The notes: a model not told the origin generated them from the letters alone. 60,849 bases of DNA from Actinomycetales bacterium UBA1383 (GCA_002305415.1 DBQX01000111.1:1-60849); one strand, 5' to 3'; counted from the first letter of the stretch, positions 51,977-60,770 are shown. Numbers and translations are program-made.

Positions 51977-54795
51977 CCAGCACCGCGGACATCAGCCGGT
52001 ACCTGAGCGCGCAGGATGAGCTGGAGACCACCCGTCTGCAGCTCGAGCAACTGGAGAAGTCGGAGACCGTCGAGACGTTCAACACCCAGCTCGCCGTGCT
52101 CCGGCGTCACCTCGCCAGCGACCCCCGCCAGTTCCGTGACATGTTCATCGGCGACGGAGCGGCCGCGGTCGCGGCCGAGTTCGCGAAGGAGGAGCTGGGT
52201 GCCGAGTTCACCCGCCACCTGTGGGACGCCCTCCTGGCGGACAACGACGCCTCCGCCGTCGTCATGCGGTTCCTCTGGGACGTGCCGCTCCGCCTGAAGC
52301 GCAAGTTCATCAAGGCCCTGGACCGGCACCTCTCGGAGCGATACCCGATGTTCTCGGGCCTCTCGGTTGGCTGGCCTGCGAGCAACAACATCCCGCCGTA
52401 CATCCGCGAACCCGAGGTGCGCGCCCACGACTTCGATCTGGTGAACCAGGGCTATCTCGGCTACCGGAACGTCGGCTACAGCCAGCGTGAGGTCGACCTC
52501 TTCGTGTGGCTCGAGGCGCTGCGTGACAAGCAGTGCGCGGACAAGCCGTGTGAGCTGGGCGTGTTCCTCGAGGGCAAGAAGGGCCCGCAGTTCGGCTGCC
52601 CTGTCCAGATCCACATCCCCTCGATGCTGGACCTGCTGGCGGACGGGAAGTTCCGCGAGGCCCTCGACCTGCTCGAGAGCTGCAACCCGCTGCCGAACGT
52701 GACCGGACGGGTCTGCCCGCAGGAGCTGCAGTGCCAGGGAGTGTGCGCGCACGCGTCACGTCCGATCGAGATCGGGCAGCTGGAATGGTTCCTGCCGCAG
52801 CGTGAGAAGGCGGTGGACCCGGGCGCGGTGGTCCGCCGGTACGGCGGACGACCGGATCCGTGGCGGAAGGCCACCCGTCCACCGGTCGCGATCGTCGGGT
52901 CCGGGCCCTCCGGGCTCATCAACGCGTTCCTGCTCGCCGCGGAGGGATTCCCCGTCACGGTGTTCGAGGCGTTCCACGAGCTTGGGGGTGTCCTGCGCTA
53001 CGGGATCCCGGAGTTCCGTCTTCCGAACGAGCTGATCGACGACGTCGTCACCAAGATCACGCTGCTCGGCGGCCGGTTCGTCACCAACTTCGTGGTCGGA
53101 AAGACCGCGACGCTGCAGGACCTCAGGGACGCCGGGTTCTGGCGGATCTTCGTCGGAAGCGGGGCCGGTCTCCCCCAGTTCATGAACGTCCCCGGCGAGC
53201 ACCTCCTCAACGTGATGTCCGCCAACGAGTTCCTCACCCGGGTCAACCTGATGCAGGGGCGGCGCGAGGACCATGACACCCCCCTCCCCGACGTGCGCGG
53301 CCGCAGGGTCATGGTCGTCGGCGGCGGCAACACGGCGATGGACGCCGCCCGCACCGCCCTGCGGCTGGGTGGGCGCGTCACGATCGCGTACCGCCGCACG
53401 CAGGGCGAGATGCCCTGCCGGGTCGAGGAACTCCACCACGCCCTGGAGGAAGGCGTCGAGCTGGCCGAGCTGCGCTCCCCCAGGGAGTTCATCGGTGACG
53501 ACCGCACGCACTTCGTCAAGGCCGCGGTCCTCGACGTCATGCAACTGGGCGAGCCGGATGCCTCCGGGCGGCGACGTCCGGTGGCCACCGGCGAGACACA
53601 CACCGTCCGCACGGACCTGGTGATCATGGCTCTCGGCAATGCCTCGAACCCGATCATCAAGGACTCGCAACCCGACCTCGAGACCACGAGGTGGGGCAAC
53701 ATCGCGGTCCGTGAGGGGTCGCAGCAGACGTCGATCGAAGGCGTCTTCACCGGGGGCGACGCCGCACGCGGTGGCTCGACCGCGATCCTCGCGGCCGGGG
53801 ACGGACAGAAGGCGGCCCGCGAGATCGTGGGGATGCTCGACCTCAGCGAGGACGAGGTCCGCGCCCGCGTGCGCGCGGCGGACGCCTACTCCACCCTGGC
53901 AGGGGCCGAGGCACGCATCCTCGGCAAGGTCGAGCTGGCTGGCGGGATCGTCGAGTTCACCGTGTATGCCCCGATGGTGGCCCGGGCCGCGCGCGCCGGA
54001 CAGTTCGTCCGTGTCCTCGGCTGGCCGAACGGTGAGCTCATCCCGCTCACCCTGGCCGACTGGGATGCGGAGGCAGGCACCATCACCCTCGTGATCCAGG
54101 CCGTCGGCGCGAGCACCATCCGGATGAACCAGATGCGAGTCGGCGACACCTTCGCCGGGATCGCGGGCCCACTCGGACTGCCCTCAGACCTGCACCGGTA
54201 CGGCGCGGACGAGACGGTGGTGTTCACAGCCGGTGGGGTGGGCCTGCCTCCGGTCTTCCCGATCGCGCGGGAACACCTCCGGATGGGGAACCACGTCACC
54301 CTCATCTCCGGCTTCCGCACCGAGTCACTGCAGTTCTGGACCACGGAGACCGAGCGTCTCGGCCAGCTCAAGGCCGAGTTCGGCGATCAGGTGGACGTCG
54401 TGCTGACCAGCGATGACGGCAGCTTCGGGATCAAGGGCTTCGTGACCACCCCCCTCGAGGCGATGCTGCAGGCCAACCAGCGCGGCGAGGGACGCCGTGT
54501 CGCCGAGGTGGTGACGATCGGCCCGCCGCTGATGATGCGGGCGGTCTCCTCACTGACCCGGCCCTACGGGGTGCACACCGTGGCAAGCCTCAACTCGATC
54601 ATGGTGGACGCCACCGGGATGTGCGGCGCCTGCATGGTGCCGGTCACCGTCGACGGGAAGCTCGTGCGCAAGCACGCGTGCATCGATGGTCCGGAACTCG
54701 ACGCGCACGCCATCGACTGGGACAAGTTCCTGCCCCGGTTCACCCAGTTCCGGGCCCAGGAACAGCGCGCCGTGGCGGCGCAGGACCTCGCCTGA
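51973..54795 (+). CDS. Fused NfnB/GltD-NfnA-like NADPH:ferredoxin oxidoreductase
   Basis: A 940-residue flavoprotein. Residues 1-190 are an N-terminal region I do not recognise. A GltD/NfnB part follows: Cys-rich segment with GRVCPQELQCQGVCAH, FAD motif GSGPSG (309-314), NADP motif GGGNTA (450-455) and GGDAARGGST. From about 640 a ferredoxin reductase-like NfnA/SudB part runs to the end, with a [2Fe-2S] site DATGMCGAC (Asp879, Cys884, Cys887) and Cys903, the Asp plus three Cys set known for NfnA. ATG 51973 overlaps the PFOR stop (ATGA). It probably passes electrons between the PFOR ferredoxin domain and NADP(H). Confidence 0.86.
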   Translation: MTSTADISRYLSAQDELETTRLQLEQLEKSETVETFNTQLAVLRRHLASDPRQFRDMFIGDGAAAVAAEFAKEELGAEFTRHLWDALLADNDASAVVMRFLWDVPLRLKRKFIKALDRHLSERYPMFSGLSVGWPASNNIPPYIREPEVRAHDFDLVNQGYLGYRNVGYSQREVDLFVWLEALRDKQCADKPCELGVFLEGKKGPQFGCPVQIHIPSMLDLLADGKFREALDLLESCNPLPNVTGRVCPQELQCQGVCAHASRPIEIGQLEWFLPQREKAVDPGAVVRRYGGRPDPWRKATRPPVAIVGSGPSGLINAFLLAAEGFPVTVFEAFHELGGVLRYGIPEFRLPNELIDDVVTKITLLGGRFVTNFVVGKTATLQDLRDAGFWRIFVGSGAGLPQFMNVPGEHLLNVMSANEFLTRVNLMQGRREDHDTPLPDVRGRRVMVVGGGNTAMDAARTALRLGGRVTIAYRRTQGEMPCRVEELHHALEEGVELAELRSPREFIGDDRTHFVKAAVLDVMQLGEPDASGRRRPVATGETHTVRTDLVIMALGNASNPIIKDSQPDLETTRWGNIAVREGSQQTSIEGVFTGGDAARGGSTAILAAGDGQKAAREIVGMLDLSEDEVRARVRAADAYSTLAGAEARILGKVELAGGIVEFTVYAPMVARAARAGQFVRVLGWPNGELIPLTLADWDAEAGTITLVIQAVGASTIRMNQMRVGDTFAGIAGPLGLPSDLHRYGADETVVFTAGGVGLPPVFPIAREHLRMGNHVTLISGFRTESLQFWTTETERLGQLKAEFGDQVDVVLTSDDGSFGIKGFVTTPLEAMLQANQRGEGRRVAEVVTIGPPLMMRAVSSLTRPYGVHTVASLNSIMVDATGMCGACMVPVTVDGKLVRKHACIDGPELDAHAIDWDKFLPRFTQFRAQEQRAVAAQDLA

Positions 54796-54801
54796 CCGAC
54801 T

Positions 54802-54837
54802 CTCGGTGGCGGTTCCACCCGCGGCACCGCCACCGAG
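54802..54837 (+). terminator. Hairpin at the end of the PFOR/Nfn operon
   Basis: A perfect 12-bp stem, CTCGGTGGCGGT (54802-54813) with ACCGCCACCGAG (54826-54837), and a 12-base loop, 6 bases after the operon's last stop. There is no T-run, as is common in this group. Confidence 0.6.
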
Positions 54838-54841
54838 GCCC

Positions 54842-54847
54842 CATGAT
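54842..54847 (+). promoter_or_regulatory. -10 box of the deaminase gene
   Basis: CATGAT lies 6 nt before ATG 54854, the same hexamer and spacing as at two other leaderless genes in the window. Confidence 0.5.
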
Positions 54848-54853
54848 GGGCGC

Positions 54854-55324
54854 ATGGACGACGACGCCCACTGGCTCCGCATCGCCATCGAACTCGCCAC
54901 GCGGAACGCGGCAACCGACGGAGGGCCGTTCGGGGCCGTCGTCGTCGCCGACGGCCGGGTCGTGGCGGAAGGGTCGAACCGGGTGACGGCGACCCTCGAC
55001 CCCACCGCGCACGGCGAGATCGTCGCGATCCGCGCCGCGTGCCAGAACCTGGACACCTTCACGCTCGCGGGAGCGACCGTCTACTCCTCCTGCGAACCGT
55101 GCCCCATGTGCCTTGCGGCCATGCTCTGGGCCCGGGTGGACCGCGTGGTGTACGCCGCGGACCGCAACGCTGCCGCCGCCGCGGGCTTCGACGACGCCGC
55201 CTTCCACACCCTGTTGCCAGACGCTGGAGGCGACTGGCCGCTCACCATCGTCCACCTCGCGTTGCCGGAGGCGAACCAGCCGTTCGAGGCGTGGCTCGCG
55301 AACGAGAACCGTATCGCCTACTGA
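54854..55324 (+). CDS. Nucleoside/guanine deaminase-family protein
   Basis: A 156-residue zinc deaminase of the CDA/GuaD superfamily. The catalytic motif is TAHGEIVAIRAAC (zinc His and the proton-shuttle Glu) and the second zinc site is SCEPCPMC. The NENRIAY end and DPTAHGE rather than NAHAE fit bacterial guanine deaminase (GuaD) better than tRNA adenosine deaminase, but substrate is not certain. It is probably leaderless and separate from the PFOR operon. Confidence 0.85.
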   Translation: MDDDAHWLRIAIELATRNAATDGGPFGAVVVADGRVVAEGSNRVTATLDPTAHGEIVAIRAACQNLDTFTLAGATVYSSCEPCPMCLAAMLWARVDRVVYAADRNAAAAAGFDDAAFHTLLPDAGGDWPLTIVHLALPEANQPFEAWLANENRIAY

Positions 55325-55354
55325 CGAGGGCGCACCGCGGGGCCCGCCCTCGTC
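55323..55354. terminator. Bidirectional hairpin between the deaminase and peroxiredoxin genes
   Basis: GACGAGGGCG (55323-55332) pairs exactly with CGCCCTCGTC (55345-55354) across 12 bases between two convergent genes. The first arm overlaps the deaminase stop. No T-run is seen. Confidence 0.5.
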
Positions 55355-55376
55355 CACAGCCGGTGCGGTCGGCGAC

Positions 55377-56102
55377 TCACACCGTGGCCTTCGCGGCCCG
55401 GATGGCGGACTCCACCTCCTCCACCGTGATCGGCCTGGTGCAGAAGAACCAGTCCACGCACTCCACACCCTCGACAAGTCCGTCCATGCGTTCCTTCGCG
55501 GTCCCGCAGGAGCCCGCCGTCGGCACGATCACGCGCTCGCCGGGCCGCCAGTCCGCGGGCAGCGCCACATCGAAGGCGTCCGCGGTCTGCAGCGCCTTGA
55601 CCACGCGCAACAGTTCGTCGAAGTTGCGGCCGATGCTGAGCGGGTAGTAGATGATCGTCCGGATGATGCCCTTCGGGTCGATGAAGAACACCGCGCGCAC
55701 CGCTTTGGTGCTCGCCTCCCCCGGCATGATCATGCCGTACTTCCGCGCGACCTCCATCGTGATGTCCTCGATGAGGGGGAAGGTGACCTCCACGTTCTCC
55801 ATGTCGCGGAACTTGATCTTCTCCTTGATCGTCCGCAGCCAGGCGATGTGGCTGTACAGACCGTCGACGGACAGCCCGACCAGTTCCGTGTTGTAGGCGC
55901 GGAACTCGTCCTGCATGGTCGCGAACGTCATGAACTCGCTGGTGCACACCGGGGTGAAGTCGGCCGGGTGCGAGAAGAGGATGACCCACTTGCCGGCGTA
56001 GTCGGCCGGGAAGTTGATCGGTCCCTGGGTCGTCACCGCCGTGAACGCCGGTGCGGGGTCACCGATGCGGGGCATCGCGAGAGCTGTGGCCTCGTCGCTC
56101 AT
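55377..56102 (-). CDS. Peroxiredoxin (Prx6/archaeal AhpC2-like)
   Basis: Thiol peroxidase of 241 residues. The peroxidatic cysteine lies in HPADFTPVCTSEF, and further Cys occur in AGSCGTAKERM and CVDWFFCTRP near the C-terminus, the pattern of the long archaeal-type Prx6 group with a C-terminal resolving pair. ATG 56102 has AAAGGAG upstream. Its place next to an oxygen-sensitive iron-sulfur enzyme may reflect protection against peroxide; that is inference. Confidence 0.92.
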   Translation of the reverse strand: MSDEATALAMPRIGDPAPAFTAVTTQGPINFPADYAGKWVILFSHPADFTPVCTSEFMTFATMQDEFRAYNTELVGLSVDGLYSHIAWLRTIKEKIKFRDMENVEVTFPLIEDITMEVARKYGMIMPGEASTKAVRAVFFIDPKGIIRTIIYYPLSIGRNFDELLRVVKALQTADAFDVALPADWRPGERVIVPTAGSCGTAKERMDGLVEGVECVDWFFCTRPITVEEVESAIRAAKATV

Positions 56103-56404
56103 CAGCTCACTCCTTTCAGTCCGAGGGGGTCCAGCCGTGCGTGGCTGGCTCACCCCCATGGTCTCTCCGATCGGCGCCACGTGTGGCCGAAACCCGCGGC
56201 GGCTTCACGCGCCAGTGGGGCCCTCCACCGTCGGAGCCGGCCGGGTCCTCGTCAGCGATTCCGCGGCCAACACGGCCTCCGCGCCGATCGTCCTCGGTGT
56301 GGGCATCACGGCGGTGATCTTCCTCATCCTGACGGTGCATCCGCCGGCCCTCGGTCAGTCAGCGCTCGCCATCGTCCCGGCCGTGGCGGGACCGCTGGTG
56401 GCGG

Positions 56405-56479
56405 ATGGTCGACCGCGACCCGATCATGAAACGGCTGCACGGGCGCGTCCTCCTGCTGGGTGACGCCGCCCACCCGCCA
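56405..56479 (+). pseudogene. Remnant of an FAD-dependent monooxygenase
   Basis: The 25-residue stretch with MVDRDPIMKR and HGRVLLLGDAAHPP matches the second FAD motif (VDRDP ... GRVTLLGDAAHPM) of PHBH/PhzS-type aromatic hydroxylases. No FAD-binding GxGxxG domain precedes it and the frame is lost just after, so only this piece survives. Confidence 0.5.
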
Positions 56480-56594
56480 CGAGGACGAGCCGGAGATGTT
56501 CACGCCGATCCCGCTCGACCCCGTGACGGTCCACGGACTGCCGGCGAAGTGGTAATGCATGCGCCTCTCAGAGGTCCCGGCACGCACTGGCAGC

Positions 56595-56630
56595 GAAGCG
56601 CCCCGGATCCTGCTGGATCCGGGGCGCTTC
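56595..56630 (-). terminator. Strong hairpin downstream of ssrA
   Basis: A perfect 16-bp stem (56595-56610 with 56615-56630) and a 4-base loop immediately after the tmRNA 3' end. No T-run follows on the minus strand. Confidence 0.75.
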
Positions 56631-56633
56631 CGG

Positions 56634-57003
56634 TGGTGGAGATGGCGGGAATCGAACCCGCGTCCGATGACATTGAACCAGGGCTTCTCCGGGCGCATTC
56701 TGCATCGGGCTTTCTCGGCCCTCACCCTCCTCGCAGACGAAGTGGTGACCGGGCCCAGTTGCCGTTTGGTGTCCCCACGGTCCCGGCAACGAGGACCGTG
56801 GGTCTGAGCTCCCTTGGCGACGCCAGGATCCGGGTCGAGAGCAGTCCCGGTCTGACGGACCTGCTAACGCCTAGGCGGCGAGAGCGAAGTCGGTGCTCTT
56901 GTTATCGGCACCTATTGGTGTGCGCAGGGCGTTAACGAGATGACCACGCATCCTCGGCCCGCTTCCCCTGGATCGACGATCACCGTCGAAACCGATCATC
57001 CCC
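56634..57003 (-). ncRNA. ssrA: tmRNA (transfer-messenger RNA)
   Basis: Rescues stalled ribosomes with SmpB and tags the product for ClpXP. The 5' end begins GGGGATGATCGGTTTCGACG and the 3' end has the T-arm GGTTCGATTCCCGCC and an encoded CCA (56636-56634), giving 370 nt. The tag frame starts at GCC 56909 and stops at TAG 56873-56871: ADNKSTDFALAA, ending in the LAA that ClpX recognises. It lies just downstream of smpB on the same strand. Confidence 0.95.
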
Positions 57004-57128
57004 TGTGGAGTTGTGCACTCATGCTACGTGTGCAACGCACAGGCGCGCGAATCCATTCCCGCGAGCGTCCCGGACCGCCGGTCCACGCCGTCGACCCGGC
57101 GAGGCCACCCGCCGCTCCCGAGGACGAC

Positions 57129-57644
57129 TCAGCGCTTGTTGGCTTCCCGCATCGCGCGGCGCGCCTCCAGGTCATCCTGACGGCGCCGCAGGGTCTCGCG
57201 CTTGTCCCACTCGGCCTTGCCCCGTGCCAGCGCGATCTCGACCTTCACGCGACCGTTCACGAAGTAGAGCTCGAGCGGAACCACCGTGAGGCCCTTCTCG
57301 CGGGTGCGCTGCCAGAGCTTCGCGATCTCCCCGTGGTGCAGCAGGAGCTTCCGCTTGCGCTTGGGGGCGTGGTTGGTCCAGGTGCCCTGGGCGTACTCGG
57401 GAATGTTCACCCCGTGGAGCCACGCCTCCCCACCGTCGATCTCGACCCAGCCGTCCACGAGGCTCGCTCGGCCCGCTCGGAGCGCCTTCACCTCGGTGCC
57501 CGTGAGCACCACCCCCGCCTCGAAGACCTCCTCGATGCTGTAGTCGTGGAGCGCCTTCTTGTTCCGGGCGATGACCTTCTTGGCGTCGGCGGCCGCCTTC
57601 GCGCGCTCCGCCGCCGTGGGCTTCCGCGGCTTCTCGACGGCCAC
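57129..57644 (-). CDS. smpB: SsrA-binding protein
   Basis: The tmRNA partner protein, 171 residues, OB-fold core from ARNKKALHDYSIEE through GTEVKALRAGRASL and NIPEYAQGTWTNH, with the basic C-terminal tail ending RRAMREANKR that enters the mRNA channel. I choose GTG 57644 because AGGAG lies 5 nt upstream; ATG 57659 is in frame but has no site. An N-terminal Lys/Ala-rich extension precedes the core. ssrA follows 125 bases downstream. Confidence 0.95.
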   Translation of the reverse strand: MAVEKPRKPTAAERAKAAADAKKVIARNKKALHDYSIEEVFEAGVVLTGTEVKALRAGRASLVDGWVEIDGGEAWLHGVNIPEYAQGTWTNHAPKRKRKLLLHHGEIAKLWQRTREKGLTVVPLELYFVNGRVKVEIALARGKAEWDKRETLRRRQDDLEARRAMREANKR

Positions 57645-57727
57645 GCGTGCTCCTCTCATCGGGGACACTCAAGGGTACGGCACGGCACCCACCCACTGCC
57701 GAACCGAGGGTGGACCGCCGCCACCTG

Positions 57728-59110
57728 TCAGAAGCCGGGAAGGCTCATCGGGTCGATGGTGGAGCCGTTGACCCACACCTCGAAGTGCACATGGCATCCG
57801 GTCGAGGCCCCGGTGGTGCCGGTGTACCCGATGACCTGCCCCTTCGCGACCGACTGCCCCTGCGAGACGGCGAAGCCGGAGAGGTGGTTGTAGACGGTGA
57901 CGTAGGACTTCCCGTTGATCATCCCGTGGTTGAGGATCACCTGGTTGCCGTGGGTGCCGTTCCACGCCTCAAGCCTGATGGCCGCGACCGTACCCGCCGC
58001 GGCCGCGTACTGCTTGTTTCCGCAGGCCGAACGCAGGTCCACCCCCGGGTGGAAGAACCAGCCACCCGTGATCGGGTAGATGCGGTACCCGTACGGCGAG
58101 GTCACGTAGAGCGGTGGCGGGACGGGGGTGCCGATGGCGAAGGTCGGGGCTGGTGGGCGGACCGGTTCGGACCGCGACGTGTCGGTCGTGGCCTCCGCGG
58201 CCTGCTGCTGCGCGAGCCGCTGCGCCTCCAGCTCCTGCTGGCGCCGCAGCTCCTCCTGACGGAGCCGTTCCAGCCGTTCCTCCTCGGCACGGCGACGGTT
58301 CTCCTCGTCGATCCGCGCGATCTCGCGCGCCAGTTCCTCGTTCGCCTGCCGGATCAGCGTCTGCTGCGCCTCGATCTGAGTGCGCCGGCCCTCCAGATCA
58401 GCGGCCAGGCTTTCCTGGCGGGCCTGCAGGGAGAGCAGCTCAGCCTGCTTCTGCGCCGCCGCGTCGCGGGCGGCGTCGGCCGCGACCACCGCCTGGTCGG
58501 CCTGTTCCTTCAGCTCGGTGACGCGCACGGTGACGGCCTCCTGCCGTTCCTGGGCGTTGCGCGCCGTGGCCTCCAGCTCGCTCATCTCGGCGAGGACGGC
58601 GGTCTGCACGCGGACGGCAGAGTCCACGGCGGACATCCGGGTGGCGAAGTCCCCGCTGGAACCGGAGCCGACGACCAGTGACATCGCCGAGAGCGTCGCG
58701 CCGTTCTGGTACGTCGTGCGGGCCAGCTCGCCCAGCGCCTCACGTGAGCGAACCGTCCGCTCCTCGGCGTGGGCGATGGTCTCGCCAAGCTTGGCGAGTT
58801 CCGCCTCCGCCACCGCGAGACGGTCGGCGGTCTGCTGCTGCACGCGCTCGGCGGCAGCGAGGTTCTCCTCGGCCAGGCGCAGTTCCGCCTGGGCGATCGG
58901 AACCTGCTGGCGCGTCGCCTCGAGGGCGAGGTAGGTGTCCTGGAGCTCGACCTCAGTGCCCTCCAGGTGGGCACGCAGGTCCTCGAGCTGGACCGTGTTC
59001 TCCTCGCGCTGCCGCACCAGCTCGTCGCGGTCATCAGCGGTGGCACTCACCGCCAGACCGGAGACGAGGATGCAGGAGGCGAGGGCGAGGAGGGGGGTAC
59101 GACGTCGCAT
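57728..59110 (-). CDS. M23 peptidase with coiled-coil domain (EnvC/RipC-like, FtsEX partner)
   Basis: A secreted cell-wall hydrolase of 460 residues: signal peptide MRRRTPLLALASCILVSGLAVSA, a long coiled coil (about 28-300, Glu/Gln/Arg-rich heptads), a Pro-rich linker and a C-terminal LytM domain with HPGVDLRSACG and HVHFEVW as zinc site. In bacteria such coiled-coil hydrolases are switched on by FtsEX across the membrane. It follows ftsX with a 3-base gap, which supports that partnership. Confidence 0.93.
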   Translation of the reverse strand: MRRRTPLLALASCILVSGLAVSATADDRDELVRQREENTVQLEDLRAHLEGTEVELQDTYLALEATRQQVPIAQAELRLAEENLAAAERVQQQTADRLAVAEAELAKLGETIAHAEERTVRSREALGELARTTYQNGATLSAMSLVVGSGSSGDFATRMSAVDSAVRVQTAVLAEMSELEATARNAQERQEAVTVRVTELKEQADQAVVAADAARDAAAQKQAELLSLQARQESLAADLEGRRTQIEAQQTLIRQANEELAREIARIDEENRRRAEEERLERLRQEELRRQQELEAQRLAQQQAAEATTDTSRSEPVRPPAPTFAIGTPVPPPLYVTSPYGYRIYPITGGWFFHPGVDLRSACGNKQYAAAAGTVAAIRLEAWNGTHGNQVILNHGMINGKSYVTVYNHLSGFAVSQGQSVAKGQVIGYTGTTGASTGCHVHFEVWVNGSTIDPMSLPGF

Positions 59111-59113
59111 GAT

Positions 59114-60025
59114 TCACACCTTTGTGTAGCGGCCGAGCGTGACAAGAGAGGAGATGCCGGCGAGCAGGATCGCGGCGAGGACGAGGAAGGGAGCGACGAT
59201 CCAGACGTCAGCGGTGGTGACGAAGCTGACCATGGGCGCGCCCTCGGCCAGCCATCCCTGAACGCCGTAGTGGACCGCCGCCCAGAGCCCGGTGAGGGCC
59301 AACGCAGCCCCGATCAGGGCGGCGAGGGCGCCTTCGAGCATGAAGGGCAGCTGGATGAACATGTTCGACGCGCCCACCAGGCGCATGATCGATGTCTCGC
59401 GCTGCCGGCTCATGGCCGACAGGCGGATGGTCGTGGTGATGAGCAGCACGGCGGCCACCACCATGACGAGTCCCAACCCGACCGACAGCATCGTCGCCCG
59501 GTTCAGGATGTTGAAGAGCGGCTCCAGGGTCTCGCGCTGGTCGACCACGCGCTCCACCCCGGCCACGCCGGTGAGTTCGTCCGCGATCACCTGGTACTGC
59601 TCGGGATCCACGAGCTTGACGCGGTACGAGTACTGCATCTGGTCCGGGGTCACGGACTCGAGCCACGGCGAGTCCGCGATCTCGCGGAGGTTCTGGTAGG
59701 CCTGCTCAGGCGTCTCGAGGTAGACCTGCTCCACGTAGTCCGCGAGGGCATCAGACTCCAGCGCGGTCCGCACGTCCGTGAGTTGCTGGTCCGTCACCGC
59801 ACCGGTGGCACAGGCCGGCTCCGCCGACCCGGCGGGGCACATGAAGACGGCCACCTCGACCTTGTCGTACCACTCCCCCTTCATCTTGCCCACCTGGAAC
59901 TGCAGGAGGGCCGCAGCACCCACGAAGGTGAGGGACACGAAGGTGACGATGACGACGGCGACCCCCATCGCGAGGTTCCGCCGCAGGCCCGAGCCCACCT
60001 GTGAGAGGACGAACTGCCAGCGCAT
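59114..60025 (-). CDS. ftsX: Cell division protein FtsX
   Basis: Membrane subunit of the FtsEX complex, 303 residues. The first helix is at about 20-42 (MGVAVVIVTFVSLTFVGAA), a large outer loop follows with a Cys pair (VFMCPAGSAEPAC), and three more helices lie after residue 185. The outer loop is the part that contacts the hydrolase. ATG 60025 lies 2 bases after the ftsE stop, so the genes are one operon. Confidence 0.95.
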   Translation of the reverse strand: MRWQFVLSQVGSGLRRNLAMGVAVVIVTFVSLTFVGAAALLQFQVGKMKGEWYDKVEVAVFMCPAGSAEPACATGAVTDQQLTDVRTALESDALADYVEQVYLETPEQAYQNLREIADSPWLESVTPDQMQYSYRVKLVDPEQYQVIADELTGVAGVERVVDQRETLEPLFNILNRATMLSVGLGLVMVVAAVLLITTTIRLSAMSRQRETSIMRLVGASNMFIQLPFMLEGALAALIGAALALTGLWAAVHYGVQGWLAEGAPMVSFVTTADVWIVAPFLVLAAILLAGISSLVTLGRYTKV

Positions 60026-60027
60026 GG

Positions 60028-60717
60028 TTACCTCGCCGCCCCGTAGACGCCGCGGTCCTGGTCCCGGACGACGACGCCGTCGACAAGCTCGATGACCCGC
60101 TTCCGCATCTGGTCGACGATCTCGTCGTCGTGGGAGGCCATCACGATGGTCGTGCCCGTGCGGTTGATGCGGTCGAGGAGACGCATGATGCCGACGGACG
60201 TCTTCGGGTCCAGGTTGCCGGTCGGCTCGTCGGCCAGCAGGATCGAGGGCCGGTTCACGAACGCCCGGGCGATCGCCACCCGCTGCTGTTCGCCGCCGGA
60301 GAGCTCGTGTGGCAGCCGGCGCTCCTTGCCCTCCAGCCCGACGAGTTCGAGGACCTCCGGGACGGTGGTCTGGATGTGGTGGCGCGGCTTGCCGATCACC
60401 TGGAGGGCGATGGCGACGTTCTCGAAGACGCTCTTCGTGGGCAGCAGGCGGAAGTCCTGGAACACCACCCCGATCTGGCGGCGAAGATAGGGCACCTTCC
60501 ACGTCGAGACCTGGGAGAGGTCGCGCCCGAGGGCGAAGATCCGGCCTGACGTCGGCCGCTCCTCGCGGAGCACGAGGCGGAGGAAGGTCGACTTGCCAGA
60601 GCCGGACGCCCCGACCAGGAACACGAACTCGCCACGCGCGACATCGACCGTCACCTCGTCCAGCGCGGGCCGCGCGCCGCGCGTGTAAACCTTGGAGACG
60701 TTGTCGAATCGGATCAC
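60028..60717 (-). CDS. ftsE: Cell division ATP-binding protein FtsE
   Basis: ABC ATPase of the FtsEX complex, 229 residues, with Walker A GASGSGKST (37-45), Q-loop VVFQDFRLLP, signature LSGGEQQRVAIARA and Walker B LLADEPTGNLD. It couples ATP hydrolysis to activation of the cell-wall hydrolase at the septum. GTG 60717 is the start. Operon: ftsE, ftsX, M23 peptidase. Confidence 0.96.
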   Translation of the reverse strand: MIRFDNVSKVYTRGARPALDEVTVDVARGEFVFLVGASGSGKSTFLRLVLREERPTSGRIFALGRDLSQVSTWKVPYLRRQIGVVFQDFRLLPTKSVFENVAIALQVIGKPRHHIQTTVPEVLELVGLEGKERRLPHELSGGEQQRVAIARAFVNRPSILLADEPTGNLDPKTSVGIMRLLDRINRTGTTIVMASHDDEIVDQMRKRVIELVDGVVVRDQDRGVYGAAR

Positions 60718-60764
60718 GGTGTCAGTCCTGCCGAGGGTGGGAGGTGAGGGGCCGGCCAGACAAA

Positions 60765-60770
60765 AGTCTA
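60765..60770 (-). promoter_or_regulatory. Possible -10 box of ftsE
   Basis: TAGACT lies in an A/T-rich patch about 48 bases before the ftsE start. No convincing -35 is seen at 16-18 nt spacing. The remaining 79 bases to the window edge hold nothing recognisable; prfB is often found upstream of ftsE in actinomycetes but is not in view. Confidence 0.35.

Larger units (their letters stand above)
56103..56633. other. Gap with decayed gene fragments
   Basis: These 531 bases between the peroxiredoxin and ssrA hold no intact gene. A codon-biased frame at about 56281-56400 (plus) reads as a hydrophobic stretch APIVLGVGITAVIFLILTVH. The next frame carries a flavin-monooxygenase fragment (56405-56479), and a third frame gives RHEDEPEMFTPIPLDP and so on to a TAA at 56553-56555. 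The order suggests remnants of one or more plus-strand genes broken by frameshifts. The terminator of ssrA closes the gap. Confidence 0.5.

Noticed and set aside
56014..56463. 149-codon plus-strand gene over the peroxiredoxin start
   Set aside because: Its first half is antisense to the peroxiredoxin and only a short hydrophobic stretch looks coding; treated as decayed sequence.
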